Source: JBBRBB01 sp963830175 (GTDB taxonomy: Bacteria; Bacteroidota; Bacteroidia; Chitinophagales; Chitinophagaceae). Taken from it: DNA of 64,000 nt. The notes beneath the pieces were generated by a model, which ran no database searches, had not been told where the DNA came from, and saw only the letters and a list, made by a program, of their open reading frames with translations. Positions 1-9,260 of the stretch are shown in pieces (the first letter of the stretch is position 1; each line of letters opens with the position of its first letter). The stretch is from the NCBI GenBank assembly GCA_963830175.1, contig CAWHKV010000002.1, positions 1,150,653 through 1,214,652 of the forward strand. Direction: 5' to 3'. The translations under genes were made by a program, and so were the position numbers.

Positions 1-807
1 TGGTGATGTAAAAGTAACTGCAAGGTCAACCTGCCCACAAGTAAAGTGATATTTGGTTTGGGTTGCAGTTACCAATAATCCGGTTTGTATTGCAGTGGGA
101 ATTGCCTGTTCAATTTTTTCGGCATCTGTTACCAGGCCTGCATCAAGCCACTGACCGCCCGCAGTATTTTCAACATGTATGGCGAGAACATTATTTTTTT
201 GTTTTAAAAATTGAAGTACACTGTCTGCCAGGGGAATTATATTATACCGGTTATCAGTCCAACCATTTTTTTCATACACTAATTTTCCATTCAGGTAAAC
301 ATGCACATTATCATCATGATCCATTTTTAAATACAATTTTTTTAAATCGCTTTCTTTCAGGTCAAAAACACGACGGGTATACAGGTTATCAGAGGTCCAC
401 GCCGTGTTAGGGGCACCGCCACCTTTATCAGCGCCAAAAGGTGCAAGACCGGTTTTCCAGTCACCATCGTAAAAGGCAGGTAGTGTCCATTCACCGGTTG
501 GTTTTGTTTCTGTATATTTTACCGGGTAGTTGTTAACATCAGCAGCCGGTAAAACATCTTTAAAAAGCGCATCTTCACTTCCCATAAAACGATATGTTTT
601 ACCATCCACTTTTATAAACCCTGTAAGTGAATGATTAATGCCCGTCCAGTGTTTCGTGGGTGCATTGTATAACGTATCATTGAAAGACCAAATGCTGAAA
701 TACGGGTCGTGGGTAATTAAAGGATAAGCCGGTGCTTTTGTAACCTGCGCCTGCAGGTTGCAAGCAGAAATAATAATTATCAGAATGCTTATGAATAGTT
801 TTTTCAT
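1..807 (-). CDS. Glutaminase-family protein (DUF4964/DUF5127/DUF4965), N-terminal part
   Basis: The gene starts at 807 and runs off the left edge, so only about 269 N-terminal residues are visible. A signal peptide (MKKLFISILIIIISAC) comes first; ISAC could be a lipobox, or signal peptidase I could cut after LQA. It is followed by APAYPLITHDPYFSIWS, typical of the DUF4964 segment at the front of fungal and Bacteroidota GtaA-like glutaminases, then by the start of the DUF5127-like beta-sandwich (residues about 60-269). The family is annotated as extracytoplasmic glutaminase, but the catalytic-side domain lies outside the window, so the activity is inferred. The next gene upstream (2419-845) is on the same strand and only about 37 bp away, which suggests co-transcription. 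Confidence 0.8.
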   Translation of the reverse strand, partial: MKKLFISILIIIISACNLQAQVTKAPAYPLITHDPYFSIWSFNDTLYNAPTKHWTGINHSLTGFIKVDGKTYRFMGSEDALFKDVLPAADVNNYPVKYTETKPTGEWTLPAFYDGDWKTGLAPFGADKGGGAPNTAWTSDNLYTRRVFDLKESDLKKLYLKMDHDDNVHVYLNGKLVYEKNGWTDNRYNIIPLADSVLQFLKQKNNVLAIHVENTAGGQWLDAGLVTDAEKIEQAIPTAIQTGLLVTATQTKYHFTCGQVDLAVTFTSP

Positions 808-844
808 TATTTGTATTGTTTATCGAAAATAATCTCCTTATAAA

Positions 845-2419
845 TTATTTATCGTGCAGTAGTGAATAAGGTACACGAATTGCTTTAGGGCGATACAGGT
901 CCGGATCCATTCGCCCGCCTTTGCAGGTATTTACGCAATCGCCATATCCATTTACATCATACGTGATGAGCAATTCATCCCCCTCATTTCTACATTGTGG
1001 GTGAGCGTTTGGGGCATAGAAAAATGGCAGATGCCCCTGCAGCCGTTCGGGTATCTGGTAAAATTCTTTTCGAGGGGTAAACCTTTCTGTAGGGTGGTTA
1101 CTTGTAGAAAAATAAAGGCGTTTACCCTGGTCGCAGCCTACACTGAACTCCGTGCTTATGATCACATATTTATCCTTGTATTTAACAACGGCAGTGCCGC
1201 TGGATGCGCTCTCTCCCACCCTTCGCACATCTTTAATGTTTGTACTCCAGCCGGTGCCCGCCCAAAAACGCCAGCGCGCATTGGGATCGTTTGCAGGAAA
1301 GCGTGCCACGTAAATGTTATTATAAATAAATGTTTGCCGCGCACCGAATGCATAGATATATCCGTCGCTTTCTTTTATAAATCCAATTCCAAAATTTATT
1401 CCATTGAAATTTTGTATTTCACTGTATTCAGCAACCTGCATATTATTAGCTGTAACCTTTGCCCATACGGGGTTTCCATATTCTTCCCATCCCCATGTGC
1501 CAAGGCCCTTTTTCCTGAACTGTGCATTGTATACATACAAGGTATCGTTGCCTTCGGGCTGAAACCCGCACCCTGGCCACAACCAATAATCGTCGCTGGG
1601 ATTGTTTTTAAAATAACTGCGGTTTCCGGGATATGGATTTCCAATTAATGTACCCGTATTTTCCCAATGCCAGTTATTAGCTGCAGGCTGTATTAATGCA
1701 GCGTTTCGCACCTGGAAAAGACAAAACACTTTTTGCGTGTTTTCAAAATAATCATCAATATGGCTATCGCCCATAAACCATGCAACCCTTCCATCATTCA
1801 TTAATGTGCTGGCAGCGCCATCACTGGCAATCCAGCCTTTTGTGCGGCGAAAAAAATTCTCTGCATCCACATCAACATAAATAGCATCGATCGGAGAAAG
1901 CTTCCATTTTTGCTCTAGTGATGGATCTTTTATGCGACCTGTAACCTGTCCATCAATTTCCAGGGTTATCCATAAGCCATAGGCTTTATTTTGAATGGAG
2001 AATGAAAAGTTATTTACCTTTTTTATTGCCCAAAGCTGGTTGTCGCTTGTGTCGTACCGGGATTGATATAAGGCGCTGCCATTAACTCCGTCGGTGGTAA
2101 GCACCCTTCCTGAGTATGCATTGCTAATCCTAAAAAAACCTTGGCCTATATGTGAGAACCTCCACAGGTGAATGGCACTGTCTTTATTATAATTTTTCAA
2201 CTGAACAAAAACATTATTGTCCTGAGACGTGCTTTCCAGCGAAATGGTTTTTCCTGGTTGATCAACAGGAGAAATTTTTAAAGTTGCAGCCTCCGGAACT
2301 CCTTTACTGGTTAAGTTTTCTTTTGTGATAATACCCGGTTCACTATCTGGTTTATTACATGCTAAAAAAACAAACAGGAAAACTAAAAAATAACATATGA
2401 CAAACTTATTTAAAAGCAT
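845..2419 (-). CDS. Lipoprotein with ricin-type lectin region and DUF5005/DUF4185-like propeller domain
   Basis: 524 residues. A hydrophobic leader ends in FLAC (lipobox, Cys21), so this is a predicted lipid-anchored envelope protein. Residues about 60-175 carry repeated QxW-like spacing (NQLWAI, EQKWKL, HLWRFS) that suggests a ricin-B/beta-trefoil carbohydrate-binding domain. The rest (about 180-520) has the GDSHIDDYF and WLWPGCGFQPEGN blocks of DUF5005/DUF4185-type proteins, thought to be five-bladed propellers related to glycosidases. Substrate and catalytic residues are unknown. The likely role is binding or trimming of a polysaccharide at the cell surface. It sits directly upstream of the glutaminase-like gene and is divergent from the GntP permease at 2573. 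Confidence 0.75.
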   Translation of the reverse strand: MLLNKFVICYFLVFLFVFLACNKPDSEPGIITKENLTSKGVPEAATLKISPVDQPGKTISLESTSQDNNVFVQLKNYNKDSAIHLWRFSHIGQGFFRISNAYSGRVLTTDGVNGSALYQSRYDTSDNQLWAIKKVNNFSFSIQNKAYGLWITLEIDGQVTGRIKDPSLEQKWKLSPIDAIYVDVDAENFFRRTKGWIASDGAASTLMNDGRVAWFMGDSHIDDYFENTQKVFCLFQVRNAALIQPAANNWHWENTGTLIGNPYPGNRSYFKNNPSDDYWLWPGCGFQPEGNDTLYVYNAQFRKKGLGTWGWEEYGNPVWAKVTANNMQVAEYSEIQNFNGINFGIGFIKESDGYIYAFGARQTFIYNNIYVARFPANDPNARWRFWAGTGWSTNIKDVRRVGESASSGTAVVKYKDKYVIISTEFSVGCDQGKRLYFSTSNHPTERFTPRKEFYQIPERLQGHLPFFYAPNAHPQCRNEGDELLITYDVNGYGDCVNTCKGGRMDPDLYRPKAIRVPYSLLHDK

Positions 2420-2572
2420 AAGCGAACAATTTTTAATTCTGGAATATCTTCTTATTTAAGACACCGAATAGTTCCTGAACCCCTAAGAAAGTATTTTAAA
2501 ATTATTTTATCACCTGGCAATTATATTTTAATAGAGCATTTTATGCTGATCATTTTCTTACCTTGACAAACA

Positions 2573-3898
2573 ATGGATACAACTACGCTTGCTGTTCTAG
2601 TTTCAGGTTCCATCGTTGCCATTATTCTGCTCACCTCCAAGTTGAAAGTAAATGCTTTTCTTTCTCTTTTTCTTGTTTCATTAATGCTTGCCATACTAGC
2701 CCTACCCGGAAAAGATATTGTTCAGATTCTAAAAGAAGGGTTTGGAAATACAATGGGTGCTACCGGTTTCCTGATCATTTTTGGTGCGGTGATCGCTATC
2801 ATTCTTGATAAGACGGGTGCTGCCATTTCCATGGCAAAATTCATTCTATCTAAAACCGGTCAGAAGCATGCAGCAGCCGCACTTGGAACGACTGGATTTA
2901 TAGCAGGCATGTCTATTTTTTGCGATTCAGGTTTTATTATTTTAAGCGGGCTGGCTAAATCTTTCAGCGCAAGGTCTAAGGTTTCTATTGTAAGCATTGC
3001 CACAATATTGGGCAGTACATTACTGGCTGTGCACTGTCTTGTTCCGACTCACCCGGGTGCACTGGCTGCTGCAGGAATTCTGCAGGTGAATATCGGCATG
3101 TTGGTGTTAATGGGAATTGTATTTGCAATTCCCGGAGCACTGGCTGCATATTTCTTTATAAAAATCATTACAAAGCATAAAAATTTCCCGCCTGCTGAAG
3201 TGGATGAAGGTGTTAATAATGATATGTCTACGCCACCTGTTTTAGTTTGCTTCATACCTGTAATATTACCCTTATTGTTGATTGGGATTGGGACGATTAT
3301 CCAGGTACTTCATTTCAATAACACTGGTGCATTGGTAAGAGGATTTCTTTTCCTGGGGCAACCCGTTATAGCTTTACTTGCCGGTGTACTTTCCGCATTA
3401 TTTTTATTGCGGAATAAAAGCATTCATACTATTAATGAAGTATTTGAATTTGCCATAGCTAAGGCAGGACCTATTTTAATTGTTACCGCTGCAGGTGGCA
3501 TGTTTGGTTTGGTAATTAAAGAAACCGGTTTGGGCACTTCAGCAGCAAAAGTAATTAGTGATACCAGCTTAGGGCTTGCCGTTCCTTTTTTAATTGCATT
3601 CGTTTTAAAAACAGCACAGGGTTCATCAACAGTAGCGGTAATAACTGCAGCTTCTATAATGGCGCCAATGTTACCCGCCATGGGTCTTGGATCTGAACAG
3701 GGAAAATTATTTTCACTGCTTGCGATGGGCGCAGGCAGCATGATGATATCCCATGCCAACGACTCTTATTTCTGGGTAATTACGCGTTTTTCCGGCATTA
3801 GTATGAACAGTACCCTGCGCGTATTTTCAACAGCTACTATAGTTATGGGCATTACTGTTTTTACCTGTGTATATGTTGTTTGGCTGATGGTTACTTAA
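2573..3898 (+). CDS. GntP-family gluconate/hydroxy-acid:H+ symporter
   Basis: 441 residues, the usual size for GntP permeases, and almost entirely hydrophobic with 11-14 predicted membrane segments. Recognisable family blocks include FIAGMSIFCDSGFIIL near residue 115, HCLVPTHPGALAAAG near 155, and the C-terminal SHANDSYFWVITRFSG near 400. The family imports gluconate or related sugar acids with protons across the inner membrane; the exact substrate cannot be read from sequence. It is transcribed away from the lectin lipoprotein, with about 150 bp of AT-rich DNA between the two starts that must hold both promoters. The GNAT gene follows after 33 bp. Confidence 0.9.
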   Translation: MDTTTLAVLVSGSIVAIILLTSKLKVNAFLSLFLVSLMLAILALPGKDIVQILKEGFGNTMGATGFLIIFGAVIAIILDKTGAAISMAKFILSKTGQKHAAAALGTTGFIAGMSIFCDSGFIILSGLAKSFSARSKVSIVSIATILGSTLLAVHCLVPTHPGALAAAGILQVNIGMLVLMGIVFAIPGALAAYFFIKIITKHKNFPPAEVDEGVNNDMSTPPVLVCFIPVILPLLLIGIGTIIQVLHFNNTGALVRGFLFLGQPVIALLAGVLSALFLLRNKSIHTINEVFEFAIAKAGPILIVTAAGGMFGLVIKETGLGTSAAKVISDTSLGLAVPFLIAFVLKTAQGSSTVAVITAASIMAPMLPAMGLGSEQGKLFSLLAMGAGSMMISHANDSYFWVITRFSGISMNSTLRVFSTATIVMGITVFTCVYVVWLMVT

Positions 3899-3931
3899 AT
3901 TGCAGTCGTATAAATAAATTGATTAATTAAG

Positions 3932-4441
3932 GTGGAAATAAGTAATTGCACAATCGCAGACATAGAAGATATATTCCGGTTATACGCTCTCGCATCTGCA
4001 TACCAAAAATCAAAAAAAACGGTAGTTGTTTGGCCCGAATTTTCACAAGAAATGGTGGAGAAGGAAATAAGTGAAAACCGTCAGTGGAAACTGATGATAG
4101 ATGCACAGGTGGCCTGTGTTTGGGCAACAACTTTTGAAGACGAACAAATTTGGGAAGGAAGAAATGCAGATACCGCAGTGTACATTCACCGCATAGCTAC
4201 AAATCCGTTATTCAGGGGAAGAAATTTTGTTTCTATTATTGTTCAGTGGGCAAAAAAGTATGCCCGAAATGAAGGAAAAGATTTTGTTCGACTGGATACC
4301 ATAGGCAATAATACCCGGCTAATAGAACATTATAAAAACTCCGGTTTTAATTTTCTTGGCATGTTTCCTTTAAAAAACACAAACGGACTTCCTGAACATT
4401 ATAAATATGATGATGCATGCCTTTTTGAAATAAAATTATAG
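3932..4441 (+). CDS. GNAT-family N-acetyltransferase
   Basis: 169 residues with the GNAT fold order: an N-terminal IADIEDIFRLYALAS segment, a central beta4 strand (AVYIHRIATNP, residues about 89-99), then the acetyl-CoA pyrophosphate-binding loop region FRGRNFVSIIVQWA and a C-terminal IEHYKNSGFNFLG block. The start shown is GTG; no in-frame ATG lies near the beginning of the conserved domain, so GTG is preferred. It probably transfers an acetyl group to a small amine or peptide; the acceptor is unknown. Possibly co-transcribed with the GntP gene 33 bp upstream. Confidence 0.8.
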   Translation: MEISNCTIADIEDIFRLYALASAYQKSKKTVVVWPEFSQEMVEKEISENRQWKLMIDAQVACVWATTFEDEQIWEGRNADTAVYIHRIATNPLFRGRNFVSIIVQWAKKYARNEGKDFVRLDTIGNNTRLIEHYKNSGFNFLGMFPLKNTNGLPEHYKYDDACLFEIKL

Positions 4442-4538
4442 CCGCTATTAAATAATTAAATTCAATTTATTATTACCGTACTTTTAAAATTCTTTTTTGT
4501 TTACATCATCTTCTCCATTTTTTTAACCATCTATACGA

Positions 4539-5375
4539 ATGAAAAAGGTTTTTCCCGCATTAATGCTTTGTATATCTTTTTCTGCATTAAATGCACAACC
4601 TCCACGGCTTGTTGTACGAGGCGATGATATGGGGTATACACATTCCGGGAATGTCGCGTTACTTAAATCTTTCACCGATGGAATTGAACAATCTATAGAA
4701 GTGATCGTTCCTTCACCCTGGTTTCCCGAAGCAGTTAAAATGATAAAAGCCAATGCAGGTATTGATATCGGTATTCACCTGGCACTAACAAGTGAATGGG
4801 AAAATATTAAATGGCGGCCGCTAACAGACTGCCCCAGTCTTAAAGATGGCAATGGCTATTTTTTTCCGATGGTTTTTGCGAATCCAAATTACCCCGGGCA
4901 ATCCATTTCAGAAAATAAATGGAACATTGAGGAGGTTGAAAAAGAATTCAGGGCACAGATCGAACTTGGTTTAAAATTATTGCCGGGTGTAAGTCACATT
5001 TCCGGGCACATGGGTTGTACCTTTTTAAATGATGATGTAAAACATTTATCTGATAAGCTCGCAAAAGAATATGGACTTTCTAATGAAAGTGATAAATACC
5101 CCGTTCTGTTTGGATTTGGACCAACAGCGAAAACCGCCGAGGAAAGAGTAGCTGTTTTTATTGACATTCTAAGTAGACTTGAGAATGGAAAGACCTATAT
5201 TTTTCTAGATCATCCCGGAATAAATAACGATGAACTACAAGCAGTGTATCATATTGGTTACGAAAATGTTTCAGAAGACAGGCAGGCTGTAACAGATGTG
5301 TTCACAAGCGAAAAAGTAAAAAGTTACATAAAAGAAAAAGGCATTCAACTCATCAGTTATAAAGATTTAAAATAA
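4539..5375 (+). CDS. ChbG/YdjC-family carbohydrate deacetylase (secreted)
   Basis: 278 residues with a cleavable signal peptide (MKKVFPALMLCISFSALNA). The metal-binding motif of the ChbG/HpnK family is present: RGDDMGYTHSGN (about residues 27-38), GIHLALTSEW (about 77-86) and HISGHMGC (about 154-161), supplying the Asp and two His ligands. Family members remove acetyl groups from acetylated sugars such as diacetylchitobiose. The signal peptide places this one outside the cytoplasm, where it may act on polysaccharide-derived oligosaccharides, in keeping with the lectin-type lipoprotein nearby. Length is normal for the family. Confidence 0.88.
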   Translation: MKKVFPALMLCISFSALNAQPPRLVVRGDDMGYTHSGNVALLKSFTDGIEQSIEVIVPSPWFPEAVKMIKANAGIDIGIHLALTSEWENIKWRPLTDCPSLKDGNGYFFPMVFANPNYPGQSISENKWNIEEVEKEFRAQIELGLKLLPGVSHISGHMGCTFLNDDVKHLSDKLAKEYGLSNESDKYPVLFGFGPTAKTAEERVAVFIDILSRLENGKTYIFLDHPGINNDELQAVYHIGYENVSEDRQAVTDVFTSEKVKSYIKEKGIQLISYKDLK

Positions 5376-5435
5376 ATCTTCAAATAAAAAAAACAGGTTC
5401 AGTTATATTATCTTTCATCAAATAAAATCAAACAA

Positions 5436-5945
5436 ATGAAAACTCTAAAGCTGCTATCGTTCATTTTAATTTCCGGATCCTTAATCCTTACGGGTTGTGA
5501 TAATGATAATGAAGAAAATGATGATGCCCCGGTGGCCTCTGCCGATAACAATCACTCTTTCGATCTTGGCAGTGCCAGAACCGCCATTGAAGGCGCCAAT
5601 ACAAAATTTGAACAAGCTTTAAGTAACGGAGATTCTGCTGCCCTTGGTAGTATGTATACCTCTGATGCGAAAATGATGGGTAATGGTATGGAGGCCACTG
5701 TTGGAAGAGAAAATATACAATCTGTTATAGGTGGCATGATTCGGTCAGGAGTAGGAGGGGTTGAATTAAATACAACCGATGTTTGGGGTTGTGAAGACAT
5801 GGTCGCTGAAGAAGGCACCCTTGTTATAAATGGAAAAGGTGGTAAGCAACTGGATAAAGGCAAATACATAGTTCTCTGGAAGATGGAAGATGGACAATGG
5901 AAACTTTTCCGGGATATGTTTAACTCAGACATGCCGGGGCATTAA
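5436..5945 (+). CDS. DUF4440/SnoaL-like (NTF2-fold) lipoprotein
   Basis: 169 residues. The leader ends in LTGC (lipobox, Cys21), followed by an acidic linker (about 22-37). Residues about 45-165 read as an NTF2-like domain of the DUF4440 type: AIEGANTKFEQALSNGD, a MYTSDAKMMGNGMEAT strand, and the closing GKYIVLWKMEDGQWKLFRDMFN. The family includes binding proteins, dehydratases and cyclases; no specific ligand can be assigned. It lies 60 bp downstream of the deacetylase and is followed by a strong terminator. Confidence 0.75.
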   Translation: MKTLKLLSFILISGSLILTGCDNDNEENDDAPVASADNNHSFDLGSARTAIEGANTKFEQALSNGDSAALGSMYTSDAKMMGNGMEATVGRENIQSVIGGMIRSGVGGVELNTTDVWGCEDMVAEEGTLVINGKGGKQLDKGKYIVLWKMEDGQWKLFRDMFNSDMPGH

Positions 5946-5964
5946 ATTAAAAACATTTTATATT

Positions 5965-5992
5965 GCCACGCACCAATGTGCGTGGCTTTTTT
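5965..5992 (+). terminator. Rho-independent terminator after the DUF4440 lipoprotein
   Basis: A perfect 9-bp stem GCCACGCAC/GTGCGTGGC with a CAAT loop (5965-5986) is followed by six T residues. It closes the transcription unit ending at 5945. Confidence 0.92.
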
Positions 5993-6065
5993 ATTATGGG
6001 TGTAATTCAATTCTAAGTCAACGGGAAAAAAGAGAATAACTTAACTTGCCAGTATAATTCTTTCT

Positions 6066-6374
6066 ATGAAAAGTTATGACACCATGGTAGAAGCGCTGGC
6101 AGACCTTAAGAAAAAAGGATATACTACCGATTTCAATCTTGCTTTTGATAAAATTAAATGTTCTGAAACGGGTGTCTGTTTATCTACAAATCAGTTTGAG
6201 ATAATTGATCATGTTCGTTTTGAAGGTGAATCTAACCCCTCCGATGAATCTGTGATTTATGTGGTTGAATCAAAAGACGGGTCTATGAAAGGAATTATTG
6301 TTAGTGCATACGGCATGTACAGCGAACCAATAGCCGAAGAAATGATCAGAAAATTAGCCGTAAGCAATGCCTGA
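6066..6374 (+). CDS. Small conserved Bacteroidota protein (often labelled phosphoribosylpyrophosphate synthetase-like)
   Basis: 102 residues, soluble, no signal peptide. It matches a small single-domain family widespread in Bacteroidota: MVEALADLKKKGYTTDFNL at the N-terminus and DESVIYVVESKDG then GMYSEPIAEEMIRKL at the C-terminus. Databases sometimes call the family a PRPP synthetase, but at this length it cannot be that enzyme and no PRPP motif is visible; function is unknown. Its stop overlaps the start of the MFS gene by 8 bp, so the two are translationally coupled. Confidence 0.75.
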   Translation: MKSYDTMVEALADLKKKGYTTDFNLAFDKIKCSETGVCLSTNQFEIIDHVRFEGESNPSDESVIYVVESKDGSMKGIIVSAYGMYSEPIAEEMIRKLAVSNA

Positions 6375-7542
6375 AAAAAAGCTGATTACAAAAACAGTCT
6401 GGATGCTTTCTTTCGTAAGCCTGTTAACCGATATGGCAAGCGAAATGCTATACCCGGTTATGCCCCTTTACCTAAAAGAAATTGGTTTTACCATCGCAGG
6501 TATTGGCATATTGGAGGGCTTTGCAGAAGCCATAGCTGGCTTAAGTAAAGGTTACTTCGGTACATGGAGTGACCATGTAGGTAAACGTGTTCCCTTTATA
6601 AAATGGGGATACGCTCTTAGCGCCATCAGCAAACCCTTGATGGCGATTTTTATTAATCCCTGGCAAATATTTCTTGCCCGTGCAATTGACAGAACAGGGA
6701 AAGGCATTCGCACTGCGCCACGCGATGCCTTGCTGGCATCAGAAGCCACTAATGAAACCCTGGGAAGGGTATTCGGTTTGCATCGTGCTATGGATACGTT
6801 AGGCGCTGCTATTGGTCCTGGTCTTGCACTTGCTTTTCTATATTTTTTTCCACAACAATACCGTCCCTTATTTTTAATAGCTTTTATTCCGGGTGTTGCA
6901 GCTGTTTTATTAACGCTCTGGCTCAAAGAAAAACCTGCCGCAGTAAAGCCAGAAAAAAAGTTCCCTTCCTTTAAAGCATTTTATACATACTGGGTTGCAT
7001 CAACAACTGATTATAAAAAATTAACAGGTGCGTTGCTTGTGTTTGCACTCTTCAATAGCTCTGATATATTTCTTTTACTGCGTATGAAAGAAAGCGGGAT
7101 GGATGATGTTTTATTGTTAAGCATTTACATTATTTACAATGCCATTTTTGCTTTGCTTGCGTTTCCCGCAGGTATTCTTGCAGACAGGCTGGGGTATAAA
7201 AAAATTATGGTAACCGGATTCCTCATTTTTGCTCTTGTATATGCAGGCATGAGCCTGGCTACAAATGTTTTTGCTTTTGCCGGGTTAATGATCTTATACG
7301 GTTTATACGCCGCCGCTACGGAAGGTGTGGCGCGTGCATGGATAACCCGCATGGTGCATAAAGAAGATACTGCTAAAGCCATCGGAACATACACCGGGTT
7401 TCAAAGTATCATGGCGCTATTAGCCAGTACTATTGCAGGTTTAATATGGTATAACTTCGGATCGATGTATGCCTTAATATCTTCTGCAATCGTTTCAATT
7501 ATCATAGCTATATTTCTTCACACTAAAACAAGATTACCATGA
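6367..7542 (+). CDS. MFS-family transporter
   Basis: 391 residues with 11-12 predicted membrane helices. The MFS signature between helices 2 and 3 is visible as GTWSDHVGKRVPFI near residue 65, and an equivalent in the second half as GILADRLGYKKIMV near residue 270. The substrate is unknown; subgroups with DRTGKGIRTAPRDAL (about 110-124) are widespread uncharacterised permeases. It is the second gene of a four-gene operon, overlapping the small protein upstream by 8 bp and the asparaginase downstream by 4 bp (ATGA). Confidence 0.88.
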   Translation: MPEKKLITKTVWMLSFVSLLTDMASEMLYPVMPLYLKEIGFTIAGIGILEGFAEAIAGLSKGYFGTWSDHVGKRVPFIKWGYALSAISKPLMAIFINPWQIFLARAIDRTGKGIRTAPRDALLASEATNETLGRVFGLHRAMDTLGAAIGPGLALAFLYFFPQQYRPLFLIAFIPGVAAVLLTLWLKEKPAAVKPEKKFPSFKAFYTYWVASTTDYKKLTGALLVFALFNSSDIFLLLRMKESGMDDVLLLSIYIIYNAIFALLAFPAGILADRLGYKKIMVTGFLIFALVYAGMSLATNVFAFAGLMILYGLYAAATEGVARAWITRMVHKEDTAKAIGTYTGFQSIMALLASTIAGLIWYNFGSMYALISSAIVSIIIAIFLHTKTRLP

Positions 7543-8513
7543 TGCACCGCAGAAGGTTGCTGCAGTTAGGGTCTTTGGGCATGGGCACATTTATATCAGC
7601 AAAATTAAACGCCACGAAAAATTTTTCTACTACTCACCGGCGTCCGCTGGTAATTTCTACGTGGGATGCAGGCATTAATGCCAACAAAGCGGCATGGGAA
7701 ATTTTGCGGAAAAACGGCACTGCATTAGACGCTGTTGAGGCAGGGGTTATGGTTACTGAATCAGAAATTGTTTGCTGCGTTGGTTTGGGTGCATTTCCGG
7801 ACAGGGATGGTTATGTTACCCTCGATGCATGTATAATGAATGAAAAGGGAGAGTGCGGAAGTGTATGTTTTCTTCAACGGATAAAACACCCCGTTTCTGT
7901 TGCAAGACTGGTGATGGAAAAAACGCCTCATGTAATGCTTGCCGGAGAAGGCGCCCAGCAGTTCGCACTGCAGCAGGGTTTTACCCTTGAACCAAATAAC
8001 CTTAGTGACAGCGCGAAAAAAGCATATGATAAATGGTTGCAAGAATCTAATTACAAAGCCGGAAGTATTAATCACGACACTATTGGTATGTTAGCAATAG
8101 ACGCAGCAGGAAATCTTAGTGGAAGTTGCACTACCAGCGGCATGGCTTTTAAAATGCATGGACGTGTTGGCGATTCCCCGATAATAGGTGCTGGACTGTA
8201 TGTGGATAATGCAGTGGGTGCGGCAGTTGCAACAGGTGTGGGTGAAGAGGTGATCAAAATTTGTGGAAGTCATTTAGTGGTTCAATATATGGAGCATGGA
8301 ATTTCTCCGCAGGATGCCTGCAAAAAGGCAGTAGAAAAAATCATCAGCCGTAATACAAAAGAAAAAATAAAAGATACACAGGTAGCTTTTGTTGCACTTA
8401 ACAAACAAGGCGAATACGGTGCATACAGCGTGCAAAATGGTTTTGATTACGCTTTATGTTTTAGTGATGATAATAACAAACTCATTAAGTCTGATCATTC
8501 CCTTACTTTTTAG
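7539..8513 (+). CDS. N4-(beta-N-acetylglucosaminyl)-L-asparaginase / isoaspartyl peptidase (Ntn hydrolase)
   Basis: 324 residues. The N-terminus MMHRRRLLQLGSLGMGTF resembles a twin-arginine signal. The Ntn-hydrolase autocleavage site is INHDTIGML, with Thr181 as predicted nucleophile; GRVGDSPIIGAGLYVD (about 210-225) forms the second half of the active site. Length and motifs fit glycosylasparaginase (aspartylglucosaminidase), which hydrolyses GlcNAc-Asn, rather than type I/II asparaginase. An export signal would put it in the periplasm for glycoprotein breakdown. Translationally coupled to the MFS transporter, which may take up a related product (inference). Confidence 0.87.
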   Translation: MMHRRRLLQLGSLGMGTFISAKLNATKNFSTTHRRPLVISTWDAGINANKAAWEILRKNGTALDAVEAGVMVTESEIVCCVGLGAFPDRDGYVTLDACIMNEKGECGSVCFLQRIKHPVSVARLVMEKTPHVMLAGEGAQQFALQQGFTLEPNNLSDSAKKAYDKWLQESNYKAGSINHDTIGMLAIDAAGNLSGSCTTSGMAFKMHGRVGDSPIIGAGLYVDNAVGAAVATGVGEEVIKICGSHLVVQYMEHGISPQDACKKAVEKIISRNTKEKIKDTQVAFVALNKQGEYGAYSVQNGFDYALCFSDDNNKLIKSDHSLTF

Positions 8514-8533
8514 AGGATTATTTGTAATGAATT

Positions 8534-9259
8534 ATGACGCGCATACTTGAAATAGCTGTGTTTAATTTGCAGGCAGCTTTAATTGCGGCCACAGCGGGCG
8601 CAGACCGGCTGGAACTGTGTGAGAATGTAGCAGATGGCGGCACAACACCCTCATATGGAACACTGATGCAGGTAAGAAAAAAAGTTACAATTCCCGTGTT
8701 TCCCATTATTCGCCCCCGGGGAGGTGATTTCGTTTATAATGAAGATGAGTGGGAAACTATTTTGCACGATGTAATGCTGGTAAAGCAACTCGGATTTGAA
8801 GGAATCGTTAGCGGCGGATTATTACCCGATGGAAATATTGATACAAACAATACCCGGCGGCTGGTTGATGCGGCCTACCCCATGGATGTTACATTTCACC
8901 GCGCATTTGACCGTTGCATCGATCCTCTGGAAGGTCTGGAAAATATTATTTCGTGCGGGTGCAACCGCATACTTACCAGCGGTCAAAAACCTTTGGCAAC
9001 TGATGGTATGGACCTTATAAAAAAACTGGTTAAACTTGCAGATGACCGGATAATTATTATGCCGGGAAGCGGTGTAAGAGGTGATAACATTATTGAGTTA
9101 ACTGTAGAAACAGGCGCAGTTGAATTGCATTCATCAGCAAAAATTATAATGCCTTCCCCGCATTTTAATAAAACAGAAATGGAAGAGGAATTAAAAAATA
9201 TATATGTTGATAGTAATGAAATAAAAATGATGAAGAAAGCCTTGCATTCTCTTAAATAA
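8534..9259 (+). CDS. cutC: CutC family protein (copper homeostasis protein CutC)
   Basis: 241 residues, a TIM-barrel protein of normal CutC length. Conserved blocks: ADRLELCENVADGGTTPS (about 23-40), FPIIRPRGGDFVYNEDE (about 55-71), VTFHRAFDRCIDP (about 119-131) and RILTSGQKPLATDG (about 144-157). CutC was originally linked to copper tolerance, but its biochemical role is unsettled. It is the last gene of the operon starting at 6066, 20 bp after the asparaginase. Its stop lies one base before that of the convergent YitT gene. Confidence 0.93.
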   Translation: MTRILEIAVFNLQAALIAATAGADRLELCENVADGGTTPSYGTLMQVRKKVTIPVFPIIRPRGGDFVYNEDEWETILHDVMLVKQLGFEGIVSGGLLPDGNIDTNNTRRLVDAAYPMDVTFHRAFDRCIDPLEGLENIISCGCNRILTSGQKPLATDGMDLIKKLVKLADDRIIIMPGSGVRGDNIIELTVETGAVELHSSAKIIMPSPHFNKTEMEEELKNIYVDSNEIKMMKKALHSLK

Positions 9260-9260
9260 A

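Noticed and set aside
995..1648. Long plus-strand open frame inside the DUF5005 gene
   Set aside because: It lies opposite a well-supported lipoprotein gene and shows no protein-family pattern; Cys- and Ala-rich composition is a shadow of the other strand.
3424..3759. Minus-strand open frame inside the GntP gene
   Set aside because: Antisense of a strongly conserved permease; no start context or family similarity.
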